DNA of 64,000 nt from Clostridium beijerinckii (GCF_036699995.1 NZ_CP144906.1:1550001-1614000), one strand, 5' to 3'. Shown: positions 53,940 to 63,903, counted from the stretch's first letter. Made by a program: numbers and translations. Notes: a model not told the origin generated them from the letters alone.

Positions 53940-55253
53940 ATGGAGAATAATTGTACAATAAGTATTATGCCAGAAGTATCAAAAGTTGATGAACCTGTAA
54001 CAATAAAAATAAGTGGACTTTTAAAAAATGAAAGAGTATTAATTCGTGCCTTAAGCAATGATTATTATTGCATAAATGCGTCTATATTTGATGTAGGGAA
54101 CAAAGCAAAGTGGGAATCTTATGCGGTTTTTGTTGCGGATGAAAGTGGAACTATAGATTTAGAAAATGCTAAGCCTATTGAGGGAACATATAAAGAGGCA
54201 GATAAAATGGGGCTTTTCTATTCTATGACTGTAAAAGAAAACTATAAAACTAAAATTTCTAAAAGATTAAGTGATATTGGAGAAAACAGAGATCATACAA
54301 TGACATTTCAGGTAGAGCGTAATGGCAGAGTTATTGCGTCAAAAACACATAAGAGAATTTATTGTGATGAAACTATTTCAAGTGTAGATGTAGTAGAAGA
54401 TAAACTTTTAGGAAGATATTTTACTTCAAAGGAAAATATACCTAAGCCAGCGATTATTGTTTTGAGTGGAAGCGATGGGAGACTTGAAAAGGCACAGGCA
54501 ATTGCTGAAATATTTGTAATGCACGGATATTCAGCACTAGCTGTATGTTATTTTGGCCTTGAAGGAACAAATAAAAGTTTAAGCTGTGTGGAGCTTGAAT
54601 GTGTTGAAAATGCGATAGGCTGGTTAAAAAGACAATCTACAGTGGCAAAAAATAAGATTGGAATTTATGGCAGATCTAAAGGTGGAGAAATGGTTTTACT
54701 TGCCGCATCTGTGTTTAAAGACATAAGTTGCGTCATTGCTAATACGCCAAGCTGTTACGTTTATGAGGGCTTAAAAGCTAATAAGTTTCCTTCTAAACAT
54801 TCATCATGGATGTACAAAGGGAGAGAAATACCATATATAAAATTTAGTTTCTCTATTTTGATTCGGACGCTTGTAAAAATGATGATAGGAAATAAAGAAT
54901 CTATGGCTTGGATGTACAGGAAGCTCATTGAAGAGGGGAATGCTTGTGAGGCTATGATTCCAGTAGAAAAAATAAATGGACCAATTCTTATGACTTCATC
55001 TTTAAAAGATAAAATTTGGCCTTCTAAAACTCACTGTGAAATAATCGTGGAATTGCTTAGAAAAGCTCATTTTAAACATGAATATAAACATATTACGTAC
55101 GAAAAATCTGGACATATGCTAACTGTACCGTATCAATCCATATATCCTTCAAATAAATATCCAGAGGATATAGATGGTTTTGGAAAGGCAAATATAAATT
55201 GTTGGAATGAGACTATAAATTTTTTAAACAAATGGTCAAAACAAAAGATCTAA
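53940..55253 (+). CDS. Acyl-CoA thioesterase/BAAT-family hydrolase
   Basis: A 437-residue protein in two parts: an N-terminal beta-rich domain of the acyl-CoA thioester hydrolase/bile-acid amino-acid transferase family (about 1-130, SKVDEPVTIKISGL) and an alpha/beta-hydrolase domain. The triad is S246 in GRSKGG, D357 in LKDKIWPS and H392 in SGHMLTVPY. In this group serine replaces the cysteine used for amino-acid conjugation, which favours hydrolysis. The natural acyl donor is unknown. ATG 53940 follows GGGAGAGG; an earlier in-frame ATG at 53925 precedes that site. Confidence 0.85.
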   Translation: MENNCTISIMPEVSKVDEPVTIKISGLLKNERVLIRALSNDYYCINASIFDVGNKAKWESYAVFVADESGTIDLENAKPIEGTYKEADKMGLFYSMTVKENYKTKISKRLSDIGENRDHTMTFQVERNGRVIASKTHKRIYCDETISSVDVVEDKLLGRYFTSKENIPKPAIIVLSGSDGRLEKAQAIAEIFVMHGYSALAVCYFGLEGTNKSLSCVELECVENAIGWLKRQSTVAKNKIGIYGRSKGGEMVLLAASVFKDISCVIANTPSCYVYEGLKANKFPSKHSSWMYKGREIPYIKFSFSILIRTLVKMMIGNKESMAWMYRKLIEEGNACEAMIPVEKINGPILMTSSLKDKIWPSKTHCEIIVELLRKAHFKHEYKHITYEKSGHMLTVPYQSIYPSNKYPEDIDGFGKANINCWNETINFLNKWSKQKI

Positions 55254-55343
55254 TAAGTAGAATGATTTACCTTAGAAAATGCATCCAAATTACTGAAATA
55301 GGTCCAAACCCCTGATGTTTCCTATAAATATTTATATATTTTA

Positions 55344-55430
55344 ATAGTTAAATATTAAAGTATGTAAATATTTAACTATATATGTTTGAATATACATATC
55401 TTTGATAATATTTAAATATAAACATATGTT
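55344..55430. repeat. Cluster of AT-rich inverted repeats
   Basis: ATAGTTAAATATT...AATATTTAACTAT at 55344-55379 is followed by ATATGTTT...AAACATAT up to about 55428. Several AAATATT units recur. It may be a terminator region for the upstream gene or a protein-binding array. The rest of the 465-base gap holds the terminator and promoter listed next. Confidence 0.4.
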
Positions 55431-55521
55431 AATATTTAAATTTAAATCTATTGTTATTTTAAGAAAATCTGATTTTGAATTAAATGACTGGACAGGATAT
55501 AATAATATGACAATCAATCAT

Positions 55522-55566
55522 CTTTACACTTGACTCGTAATTAAAAAGTGTAAAGAGTTTTTTTGT
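55522..55566 (+). terminator. Terminator ahead of the merR gene
   Basis: CTTTACACTT pairs with AAGTGTAAAG, then AGTTTTTTTG. Confidence 0.85.
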
Positions 55567-55602
55567 TTATATTTATAATTACTGAAGCCCTGAAAAAATA
55601 TC

Positions 55603-55633
55603 TTGACTTGGAGTTAACTTCAAGTGATAAGTT
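55603..55633 (+). promoter_or_regulatory. MerR-type promoter with operator in the spacer
   Basis: TTGACT and TAAGTT are 19 bases apart, the long spacing typical of MerR-controlled promoters. The spacer is filled by the near-perfect palindrome ACTTGGAGTTAACTTCAAGT (55606-55625). The MerR regulator encoded just downstream is the expected ligand-dependent activator, controlling itself and the efflux gene. Confidence 0.7.
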
Positions 55634-55718
55634 ATATATGACAATAAAGATAGAAATAATGTATTTCCAAGAAGAATTGGATTGTAAAATTTCATTAAGT
55701 ATTAAGGAGGTGATTTTT

Positions 55719-56102
55719 ATGACAATTACTGAAGTAAGTCAAAAGTACGATATAACGGCGGATACACTGAGATATTACGAAAGAATCGGTTTGATTCCGC
55801 CGGTGTCTAGGAATTCAAGTGGTATAAGAGATTATACTGATGAAGATTGTAATTGGGTTCATTTTATGAAGTGTATGCGTGGAGCAGGGCTTTCTATCGA
55901 AGTATTAATAGAGTATATATCAATGTTTCAAAAAGGAAGCTCTACAATTAATGCTAGAAAGGAACTTTTGATAGAACAACGCAGTAAGCTTGCACAAAAG
56001 ATTAAAGAAATGCAGCAAACCTTGGAACGGTTGGATAATAAAATTGATGGATATGAGGAGAGGATGCTGGCAAAGGAAAAACAGCATTTAGCCGATTCAT
56101 AA
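55719..56102 (+). CDS. MerR-family transcriptional regulator
   Basis: A 127-residue regulator. The winged helix-turn-helix reads TITEVSQKYDITADTLRYYERIGLIPP-like, with ADTLRYYERIGLIPPV intact, followed by a dimerising coiled coil (KLAQKIKEMQQTLERLDNKI). There is no metal-binding cysteine pattern, which points to an organic or aldehyde-type signal (the AdhR-like group). The frame is open from 55563, but AAGGAGG precedes ATG 55719. It probably controls the efflux gene 63 bases downstream. Confidence 0.88.
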   Translation: MTITEVSQKYDITADTLRYYERIGLIPPVSRNSSGIRDYTDEDCNWVHFMKCMRGAGLSIEVLIEYISMFQKGSSTINARKELLIEQRSKLAQKIKEMQQTLERLDNKIDGYEERMLAKEKQHLADS

Positions 56103-56165
56103 TAAAGAGTTTCTTTTATGAATTACTGAATATAATAAGTTTAGCTAAGGAGGAATTTTTCGAGG

Positions 56166-57629
56166 ATGAGTAAGAAAGGAATTTTGATTGTAACACTGGC
56201 GTTATTGTTATCAAATGCAATGGCTGGTTTAGATGGAACAATTGTAAACACAGCCTTACCAGCAATAATAAGTGATTTACATGGAATTCAATACATGGGG
56301 TGGATAGTAGCTGTTTTTTTATTAGGAATGGCAGTAGTAACTCCTCTTTGGAGCAAATTAGGAGAACGTATTGGGAACAGAAGAACATATCAAATAGCAA
56401 CATTATTATTTGCAATTGGTTCAATATTTCAGGCATTATCAAGTAATATAATTTTTTTTCTTATTGCAAGAACCATTATGGGAATAGGGGCAGGTGGAAT
56501 GAACACTATCCCATTTATCATTTATGCAGATTTGTATACAAACTTAAGAAAGAGGGCTAAGGTTATTGGATATGCCACAGCAAGCTTTAGTGCAGCAGCA
56601 ATTATAGGACCTTTAATAGGCGGCTGGATAGTTGATACTTTTAGTTGGCATTGGGTATTCTATATCAATGTTCCAATCGCATTAATCTCAATACTAAGTG
56701 TTCAAATTTTCTTTAAAGAGCCCAAAAAGATTTCTACAGTAGAAAAAATTGATTACTTAGGTGCTGTAATTATGATAGTTAGCTTAGTAACTCTTTTAAC
56801 AGGTATTCAAATGATAGAGACAGCTTCATTAAGCTTGGTTAGCAGTTTAATTATTATAAGTCTTATTTTATTGATAGTACTATTTAAAGTTGAAGAAAAG
56901 GCAGCGGATCCTATAATACCTAATAGACTTTTTAGAAATGGGCCATTAGTAGTTGATTTCGTATTATTTTCTCTTTTATGGGGCGCATTTGTTGCCTTTA
57001 ATATATACATACCAATGTGGGCGCAAGGATTATTGGGATTAAGTGCTTTAATTGGAGGTGTGACTCAGATTCCAGGTTCTATTACTAATTTTCTGGGCTC
57101 AGTAGTTGGACCAGCTATGCAGCCAGGATTAGGTAAATATCGTACAATTGCTCTAGGAACATTAGCGTTTATAATTTCTTTTGGAATTATGGCATTAGCT
57201 GGAATAGCTATACCATTATGGGGTCTATTAATAGCAGGAGCATTTGAGGGATTTGGTTTGGGTTTAAGTTTTAATATATTACAAATAAGCGTACAACAGG
57301 ATGCCGAAAAACGAGATATTCCAATTGCAACATCATTTGCATATCTTTTACGTATTTTAAGTCAAACATTTATGTCATCAATATATGGAGTAATTTTAAA
57401 TAACGCTTTAAACAAAGGTGTGGCTGAATCTCATGGAGAAGTTACTATTGAAGCATTAAATAAGTTGAGTGACTCCCAAAGCGCAGGTGATTTACCCAAA
57501 AATTTATTACCACTTATGAAGCAGATTATGTACGGTGGTTTACATAATATCATGTTAGTTGCATTAGTTTTATTAGCTATTGCGTTAGTTTTTAATATTG
57601 GAATACAACTAAAGGTGAAAAAGAAGTAG
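56166..57629 (+). CDS. MFS drug transporter, DHA2 family (14 helices)
   Basis: A 487-residue proton-drug antiporter of the EmrB/QacA type. NAMAGLDGTIVNTALPAI is motif D1, LGERIGNRRTYQ motif A and GAGGMNTIPFIIYADL plus IIGPLIGGWIVDTFSWHWVFYI region motif C, all standard for the family. 14 hydrophobic segments are visible. It is cotranscribed with the MerR gene. Substrate unknown. ATG is 12 bases after AAGGAGG. Confidence 0.9.
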   Translation: MSKKGILIVTLALLLSNAMAGLDGTIVNTALPAIISDLHGIQYMGWIVAVFLLGMAVVTPLWSKLGERIGNRRTYQIATLLFAIGSIFQALSSNIIFFLIARTIMGIGAGGMNTIPFIIYADLYTNLRKRAKVIGYATASFSAAAIIGPLIGGWIVDTFSWHWVFYINVPIALISILSVQIFFKEPKKISTVEKIDYLGAVIMIVSLVTLLTGIQMIETASLSLVSSLIIISLILLIVLFKVEEKAADPIIPNRLFRNGPLVVDFVLFSLLWGAFVAFNIYIPMWAQGLLGLSALIGGVTQIPGSITNFLGSVVGPAMQPGLGKYRTIALGTLAFIISFGIMALAGIAIPLWGLLIAGAFEGFGLGLSFNILQISVQQDAEKRDIPIATSFAYLLRILSQTFMSSIYGVILNNALNKGVAESHGEVTIEALNKLSDSQSAGDLPKNLLPLMKQIMYGGLHNIMLVALVLLAIALVFNIGIQLKVKKK

Positions 57630-57792
57630 TATTTTAAAAGGAAAAAAATTATGTTCTTAGTTTTTAATTATACCGTAATAATTTTGTAATTGATATAAGA
57701 TATCTTTAATAGTATAATCAAATAGGAAGTAAACCAAGATGGAATACTTGGATATAATTTACTACTGTATATTTAACTAAGGAGTAGGAAAG

Positions 57793-58743
57793 ATGGATTA
57801 TGTATTAGCAATGGTAATTTCACTTATAACTGCATTAATTACCATGCCATTTCTTATGAAACTAGCTAACAAATTACATTTCACGGATAAGCCCAGCAAA
57901 AGAAAACAACATAAAGTGCCAACACCACTATGCGGAGGTTTAGCATTATATTTTGGTTTTTTTGTTTCGTATTTTATATTCCCAAGGGACGATATGAAGC
58001 AGCAATTAACTGTTTTTGTTGCAGCAACAATGATAATAATAATTGGTTTAATAGATGATTGGTATAAGACTAAAGGAAAAGAATTTGCTATATTTCCAAG
58101 ATTAGTTATTCAGCTATTATCTGCAATCTTAGTGTTTAAGGCAGGTGTTTTTTTTCAAGGATTTACAAATCCTTTTACAGGCAGTTATGTAGAGTTGAAC
58201 ACTACAATACAATTTATCCTTACAATAACTTGGATATTTGGAGTTACAACTGTAATTAACTGGTCTGATGGTATGGATGGATTGGCAGGAGGGTTATCCC
58301 TCATATCTGCAATAACATTTTTCTTAGCAGCAATTATATTAGAACAAAGTGATTCTGCATTAGTATCTATAATGTTAGTTGGAACAATTTTGGGATTTTT
58401 GTATTATAATAGATTCCCGGCAAAAGTTTTTATGGGAGATTCTGGAGCTAATTTTTTAGGATTTATTTTAAGTATAACAGCATTGGAAGGGGCATTTAAG
58501 CAGGCAACTGTTTTAAGTTTGTTTATACCAATACTTGCTTTAGCAGTACCTATATTTGATAATTTATTTGTCATTATTAAAAGATTCTCGGAAGGGAAAC
58601 CAGTGTATCAAGCAGATAGAAGCCAGATACATTTTAGATTAGAGAAAAGAGGTCTTACTACTGTACAAGTCGTAAATTACATAATGTTAATAAGTTTATC
58701 TTTTAGTGCGATTTCTATAATATTGCTGCTGATTAAAAGATAA
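57793..58743 (+). CDS. tagO: Undecaprenyl-phosphate GlcNAc-1-phosphate transferase (TagO/WecA type)
   Basis: A 316-residue polyprenyl-phosphate hexose-1-phosphate transferase with about ten membrane segments. Catalytic aspartates lie in GLIDDWYK, NWSDGMDGLAGG and MGDSGANFLGF; RSQIHFRLEKRG is the WecA/TagO C-terminal histidine motif. It starts teichoic acid or other surface polysaccharide assembly from UDP-GlcNAc. No glycan cluster is adjacent. ATG follows AAGGAGTAGG. Confidence 0.85.
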   Translation: MDYVLAMVISLITALITMPFLMKLANKLHFTDKPSKRKQHKVPTPLCGGLALYFGFFVSYFIFPRDDMKQQLTVFVAATMIIIIGLIDDWYKTKGKEFAIFPRLVIQLLSAILVFKAGVFFQGFTNPFTGSYVELNTTIQFILTITWIFGVTTVINWSDGMDGLAGGLSLISAITFFLAAIILEQSDSALVSIMLVGTILGFLYYNRFPAKVFMGDSGANFLGFILSITALEGAFKQATVLSLFIPILALAVPIFDNLFVIIKRFSEGKPVYQADRSQIHFRLEKRGLTTVQVVNYIMLISLSFSAISIILLLIKR

Positions 58744-58847
58744 AGTTAGTATATTTAGACATTTTATATTTTAAGTGTAGTATTTAAAGTTAAAGATGAA
58801 AGATTTACAAGCAAGATATTATAATATATAATTAAGAATTATAGGAA

Positions 58848-58999
58848 CTTATCAAGAGTGGTGGAGGGACTGGCCCGAAGAAACCCAGCAACCGGTAAAT
58901 TTTATAGAATTACTTGGTGCTAAATCCTGCAGCGTAAAAGCTGGTAGATAAGGTATTAAAAAGCATTTAAGCCTAAAGGAATACCTTTAGGCTTTTTTT
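58848..58999 (+). promoter_or_regulatory. SAM-I (S-box) riboswitch with terminator
   Basis: CTTATCAAGAGTGGTGGAGG, then GGACTGGCCCGAAGAAACCC and AGCAACC, GGTGC and a closing GATAAG are the conserved S-box core (58848-58952). The expression platform is the hairpin AAGCCTAAAGG/CCTTTAGGCTT plus TTTTTT at 58969-58999. High SAM therefore ends transcription before the split methionine synthase genes. A TATAAT at about 58821 is the likely -10. Confidence 0.95.
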
Positions 59000-59112
59000 G
59001 TTAAAATAAATTATCAAAAAGAAAGATTATATAAATGATTGTGAAGAGTAACAATGAAAATTTATAGGACATGGTAGTGCTTTGAGATTAGTAATAAGGT
59101 GGTGATTAATAT

Positions 59113-59796
59113 ATGGGAGATTTGAAACTACAGATAAACAAGGATGAAGTACTTAGGTACCTTGGATATAAAGGACAGGATATAGATGAAAATATTATAA
59201 ATCTTATTGAGGAATGCAGAGAAGAAATAAAGAAGATAATTACCCCAAGATTTATGTATGAATATAAAGATATAATACAGCTTGATGAGGCTATAGAGGT
59301 TGTTAATACAAAACTAATTTTATATGGAAAAGATATAAATGAGCATCTTAAAGATTCAAAACAGTGCGTATTAATGGCAGCAACTTTGGGAAATGATGTA
59401 GAAAGAAAAACGAGATTATATGAAAAAATAAATTTAACAAAGGCACTTATATTAGATGCTTGTGCTACAACGGCAGTAGAGGAAATATGCGATTATGTAG
59501 AAAGTATTGTTAAGGAAAAAGCTATATTGAATAATAAGGATATAACTTTTAGGTATAGTCCAGGTTATGGAGATTTGCCGTTAGATGTTCAAAGTAGCTT
59601 TTTATGGGTATTAGATGCTCAAAAAAAAATTGGACTTACTGTATCAGAAAACAATTTACTATTTCCCAGGAAATCTGTTACAGCAATAATAGGAATAATA
59701 GATAGTGGAAGTAAAAAGAAAATAAAGAGCTGCAAAAAATGTGCTAACTATAAAAATTGCAGTTTTAGAAGAGAGGGAGAAATCTGTGGGGCTTAG
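59113..59796 (+). CDS. Methionine synthase reactivation-domain protein (stand-alone)
   Basis: A 227-residue homologue of the C-terminal AdoMet-binding reactivation domain of MetH, encoded as a separate subunit, as known in Thermotoga. RYSPGYGDLPLDVQ is the AdoMet-binding signature, preceded by CVLMAATLGNDVE and ILDACATTAVEEICD. The end, CKKCANYKNCSFRREGEIC, has five cysteines that may bind a metal. It follows the S-box, and its stop lies inside the metH start region (11-base overlap). Confidence 0.88.
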   Translation: MGDLKLQINKDEVLRYLGYKGQDIDENIINLIEECREEIKKIITPRFMYEYKDIIQLDEAIEVVNTKLILYGKDINEHLKDSKQCVLMAATLGNDVERKTRLYEKINLTKALILDACATTAVEEICDYVESIVKEKAILNNKDITFRYSPGYGDLPLDVQSSFLWVLDAQKKIGLTVSENNLLFPRKSVTAIIGIIDSGSKKKIKSCKKCANYKNCSFRREGEICGA

Positions 59797-62191
59797 GGAA
59801 TATATAAAAAATAACATATTAATATTTGATGGAGCTATGGGAACAATGCTTCAAAAGAAAGGACTGAAATTAGGAGAAAATCCTGAAATCTTAAATCTAA
59901 AAGAGCCACATATAATAGAAGAAATTCATAGAGAATATATATCTAGCGGTGCTAATGTAATAACTACTAATACTTTTGGTGCTAATGAACTTAAGCTAAA
60001 ACTTTGTGATTTAGTGGTTGAAGAAGCGATAGATGCGGCAGTTAATATTGCCAAAAAAGCTAAAGGAAATAGTGAAACATATATAGCACTGGATGTAGGT
60101 CCTATAGGGGAACTCTTAGAGCCTATGGGAACTCTAAGTTTTGACAGAGCGTATGAAATTTTTAAACGACAAATAATTCAAGGGGTTAAATCTGGTGTTG
60201 ATATAATTTTAATTGAAACAATGACAGATTTATACGAGCTTAAGGCCGCAGTGCTTGCAGCAAAGGAAAATTCAAGTTTGCCAATATTTTGTACAATGAC
60301 CTTTGAAGAAAATTTGAGAACATTCACCGGATGTACTCCAGAAGCCATGGTACTTGTATTAGAAGGATTAGGAGTAGATGCACTTGGAGTTAATTGCTCT
60401 TTGGGGCCAAAGCAGCTAAAACCAATTGTTGAAGAAATATGCAACTTATCACATATCCCAGTAATGGTTCAGCCTAATGCAGGCCTTCCAACATTATCAA
60501 TAGGTAATGAAACAAAATATGATGTTACTAAAGAAGAATTTGCAGATACTTTATGTGGATTTATTGATCTAGGGGTAAGAGTGATAGGTGGATGTTGTGG
60601 AACAAGTCCAGAATATATCGAGGAATTGTATAAAATAACGAGAAACAAGAAACTTGTGTCCATAGAAAAAGAATATTATTCCGCAGTTTGTACACCATCA
60701 AAAGTAGTAAGGATAGATGGTGTTAGAATAATAGGTGAACGAATTAATCCTACAGGTAAAAAGTTATTTAAGGAAGCTTTAAAAAATGGAGATTTAGATT
60801 ATATATTAAATCAAGCAGTTTCCCAAATAGAAGTTGGAGCTCACATTCTAGATGTTAATGTAGGATTACCTGAAATTGATGAAGCAGATATGATGCATAA
60901 AGTAATTAGAGAGATTCAAGGCATCATGGATACACCACTTCAAATAGATTCTTCTGATCATAAAGCAATAGAGACAGGGCTCAGATATTATAATGGAAAA
61001 CCTATATTAAATTCTGTAAATGGAGAAGATGAAGTTTTAGATAGAATACTTCCTATAGTAAAAAAATACGGCGCAAGTGTAGTAGGTTTAACATTAGATG
61101 AAAGAGGTATTCCAGCAAAAGCAGAAGAAAGGTTTGAGATTGCAGAAAAAATAATAAGTAAAGCAGCGGAATACGGAATAAGAAAAGAAGATGTATTTAT
61201 AGATTGTTTAGTTTTAACTGTGTCAGCTCAGCAGAAAGAAGTCCAAGAAACTTTAAAAGCTGTAAGAATGGTTAAAGAGAAATTAGGAGTTAAAACAGTA
61301 CTTGGAGTTTCAAATATATCGTTTGGCCTTCCTAATAGAGAATTAATTAATGAAACTTTCTTGGCTCTGGCTCTTGCCAATGGGCTAGATTTACCAATAA
61401 TCAATCCTAATGTGAATGGAATGACTAGAGTTATTGATTCTTACAATGTTTTATATAATTATGATAAAGGCGCTGAAAGGTATATTAATAGTTATGCAAA
61501 TGTAGAATTATCAACAAACGTTATTATTAAAGGTAATGGATTAGTAAAGAATAATTCAAATACAAATACAGTTCATGATTTAAAGTATATTGTCGTTAAA
61601 GGACTAAAAGAAGAGGCAAAGCAAGCTACAGTTGAATTATTAAAAGAAAAGAAGGAACTTGAAATAGTTAATGAGTATTTAATTCCAGCATTAGATATGG
61701 TTGGAGAAAAATATGAAAAAGGAGAACTTTTTTTACCGCAGCTAATTCAAGCGGCTGAAACAGTAAAAAATTCATTTAGTATCTTGAAGGAAGAAATATC
61801 TAGAACTAATTCTCAAACTATATCAAAGGGCAAGATAATTGTAGCTACAGTAAAAGGAGATATTCATGATATAGGTAAAAATATAGTAAAAGTTATCTTA
61901 GAGAACTATGGCTATGAAATGATAGATTTAGGGAAAGATGTACCTATAAAGACTGTTGTAGAGGAAGCAAAAAAACATAATGCATCTTTAATTGGATTAA
62001 GTGCTCTTATGACAACGACGCTTAAAAGCATGGAGGAAACAATAAAAGCCCTAAGAGAAGATGGATATAATGGAAAGATATTTGTTGGTGGAGCAGTACT
62101 CACAAAAGATACAGCAGAGAGAATAGGTGCAGACTTCTATGCCAAAGATGCAAAGGAATCAGTAGAAATTGCAAGAAGAGTACTTTCATAA
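59786..62191 (+). CDS. metH: Cobalamin-dependent methionine synthase core MetH
   Basis: An 801-residue enzyme that transfers the methyl of methyltetrahydrofolate to homocysteine through cobalamin. Domains in order: homocysteine-binding barrel (about 1-310; zinc cysteines in GVNCSLGP and GGCCGTSPEYI), pterin-binding barrel (IRIIGERINPTGKK, HILDVNVGLPE), and cobalamin module with GDIHDIGKNIV, whose H694 ligates cobalt. The usual C-terminal reactivation domain is absent and is provided by the upstream gene. The frame opens at 59741, but GTG 59786 after GAGGGAG fits the domain start. Confidence 0.92.
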   Translation: MGLREYIKNNILIFDGAMGTMLQKKGLKLGENPEILNLKEPHIIEEIHREYISSGANVITTNTFGANELKLKLCDLVVEEAIDAAVNIAKKAKGNSETYIALDVGPIGELLEPMGTLSFDRAYEIFKRQIIQGVKSGVDIILIETMTDLYELKAAVLAAKENSSLPIFCTMTFEENLRTFTGCTPEAMVLVLEGLGVDALGVNCSLGPKQLKPIVEEICNLSHIPVMVQPNAGLPTLSIGNETKYDVTKEEFADTLCGFIDLGVRVIGGCCGTSPEYIEELYKITRNKKLVSIEKEYYSAVCTPSKVVRIDGVRIIGERINPTGKKLFKEALKNGDLDYILNQAVSQIEVGAHILDVNVGLPEIDEADMMHKVIREIQGIMDTPLQIDSSDHKAIETGLRYYNGKPILNSVNGEDEVLDRILPIVKKYGASVVGLTLDERGIPAKAEERFEIAEKIISKAAEYGIRKEDVFIDCLVLTVSAQQKEVQETLKAVRMVKEKLGVKTVLGVSNISFGLPNRELINETFLALALANGLDLPIINPNVNGMTRVIDSYNVLYNYDKGAERYINSYANVELSTNVIIKGNGLVKNNSNTNTVHDLKYIVVKGLKEEAKQATVELLKEKKELEIVNEYLIPALDMVGEKYEKGELFLPQLIQAAETVKNSFSILKEEISRTNSQTISKGKIIVATVKGDIHDIGKNIVKVILENYGYEMIDLGKDVPIKTVVEEAKKHNASLIGLSALMTTTLKSMEETIKALREDGYNGKIFVGGAVLTKDTAERIGADFYAKDAKESVEIARRVLS

Positions 62192-62218
62192 TAAATAGTA
62201 AATTCAGAAACTAATATT

Positions 62219-62268
62219 TAAAAGGTTGTCCCATGTATTTAAAATGCATGAAACAACCTTTTTATTTA
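62219..62268 (+). terminator. Terminator of the metH operon
   Basis: AAAAGGTTGT pairs with ACAACCTTTT around an inner CATG...CATG stem, followed by TTATTT. Confidence 0.8.
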
Positions 62269-62302
62269 CAAGAAATTTATATTGAAGCCAAATTATAAAA
62301 TA

Positions 62303-63106
62303 TTATAATTCTATTATATCTAAATCATCAGGCATGTATATTTTTCCGCTGAATACTTCTTTACCTTCATTTATGTACAATTCTTTTCTATTCTCTAGAT
62401 TTTTATCCTCTGTATGATACAAAATAACATTTTTAACATTTAGGTCCTGTGCATTTTGGCAAGCATCTTTTGCAGTAGCATGGTGTTTTTCATATGGTTT
62501 AAATATTTCTTTTTGGGAGTAAAGGCAAAATGCTTCATGGAATAAATAATCTACATTAGCACAATATTTCTTCACAGTTTCTCTATAAGGTTCGTCACCT
62601 AAAAATGTTAGAGATTTACCATTATTTAATGTTGCTGTGAATCCATGTTGTAGATCTTTTGTGCTTTTTATATCGAAGAAAGTAGTTTTTCTATTTAATA
62701 TAGTTGCTGTATAGTTATCCTCAATTCCATTAAATAATATTCTATCATCAAATAATTTTAAAAATTTTTTTTGAAGCACAAACGAAGAAATTGATTTTAT
62801 AGCATCTATTGAAGTTTTATGGCAATAGATATTTAAATTTCCAGAGTATTTATCATTTAGTATGCTTTGTGCTACAGCACGGATAACCCAAATGCTTCCT
62901 AGTATATGATCATTATGATTATGAGATATAAACATATTATGTATTTTATTAATTGGTATATTTAACTTTTCTAGATTTGATAGTATTGTATTACCACCAC
63001 CTGCATCAATAAGGAAGTGTTCGTCTTCATTAGAAAAAGTAAAACATGTATTATAGCATTTTGTAACCATTGCTGAACCAGTGCCGAGAATATATATTTT
63101 TTCCAT
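62303..63106 (-). CDS. MBL-fold metallohydrolase, RNase Z-like
   Basis: A 267-residue metallo-beta-lactamase-fold protein. IYILGTGSAMVTKCYNTCF at the start, the metal motif SHNHNDH, FLGDEP and HHATAKDACQNA are visible. It resembles RNase Z/arylsulfatase-like hydrolases, but lacks clear tRNA-binding features, so the substrate is unknown. ATG follows AAGGAGAT. It is a single gene, convergent with metH. Confidence 0.78.
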   Translation of the reverse strand: MEKIYILGTGSAMVTKCYNTCFTFSNEDEHFLIDAGGGNTILSNLEKLNIPINKIHNMFISHNHNDHILGSIWVIRAVAQSILNDKYSGNLNIYCHKTSIDAIKSISSFVLQKKFLKLFDDRILFNGIEDNYTATILNRKTTFFDIKSTKDLQHGFTATLNNGKSLTFLGDEPYRETVKKYCANVDYLFHEAFCLYSQKEIFKPYEKHHATAKDACQNAQDLNVKNVILYHTEDKNLENRKELYINEGKEVFSGKIYMPDDLDIIEL

Positions 63107-63354
63107 CTTAAATCTCCTTGTATAAATATAAAATTTTTAAAGATAATATGAGTAAAGATCACTAAATATTAAATTTAACATAATTACAATTATAAGAGTT
63201 AATTGAAATAAATTCAATATTATGATAGTGCTACATAAATTAGCTTAAGTCTGATATATAAATACAAATATATTTTGTCAAATGCATTTACTTATAATTA
63301 GACATGCTATATACTAGTGTATATACATGTGATGCAAGAGGAGGAGAAAATATA

Positions 63355-63903
63355 ATGAATAATAAAATAAAACAAATGGTGTATGCCGGATTACTTACAG
63401 CATTAGCAATAATAATTCCTATTCAGTTTGGGTTTTTAAGAATAGTTATTCCACCATACTTTACTGCAACATTAGCGGCTCATGTACCTATGATGTTATC
63501 AATGTTGATATCGCCTTTTGTGGCAGCTGTAGTTGGAATAGGTTCTACAATTGGATTTTTAATAGCTGGAACACCAGCACCAGTAGTAGCAAGGGCGGCA
63601 ACTCATATAGTTGTAGGATATGTTGGAGCAATGATAATTATGAAAAATAAAAGTTATGTTAAGGCAATAGCAATAACAGCTCCAATCCATGGAATCTTAG
63701 AAGCTCTAGTTACAATACCATTTATAGGATTCTCGATTGCTGTTTATCCTGCATTGATAGTTACAGTTGTTGGTGCAATATTACATCATTCAGCAGATAG
63801 CATAATAGCATATGCAATAGTTAAAGCTATGGCAAAAGCAAGGAAGAAAAATATTTATAATGTTTTTGGAGAATTCAAGACTCAAAGAGCTTTACAGAGA
63901 TAA
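63355..63903 (+). CDS. ECF transporter S component, NiaX-like
   Basis: A 182-residue membrane protein with about six helices. MVYAGLLTALAIIIPIQFG, RIVIPPYFTATLAAHVPMML and RAATHIVVGYVG match the NiaX group of substrate-binding S components, which take up niacin with a shared ECF energy module encoded elsewhere. Niacin is therefore the likely vitamin, fitting the pncB gene in this window. The frame is open from 63304, but AGGAGGAG before ATG 63355 sets the start. Just upstream is a TGTATATACATG-type near palindrome. Confidence 0.75.
   Translation: MNNKIKQMVYAGLLTALAIIIPIQFGFLRIVIPPYFTATLAAHVPMMLSMLISPFVAAVVGIGSTIGFLIAGTPAPVVARAATHIVVGYVGAMIIMKNKSYVKAIAITAPIHGILEALVTIPFIGFSIAVYPALIVTVVGAILHHSADSIIAYAIVKAMAKARKKNIYNVFGEFKTQRALQR

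Noticed and set aside
55344..55430. Origin-like or CRISPR-like repeat array
   Set aside because: Units are irregular AT-rich inverted repeats without DnaA boxes, fixed spacing or spacers.
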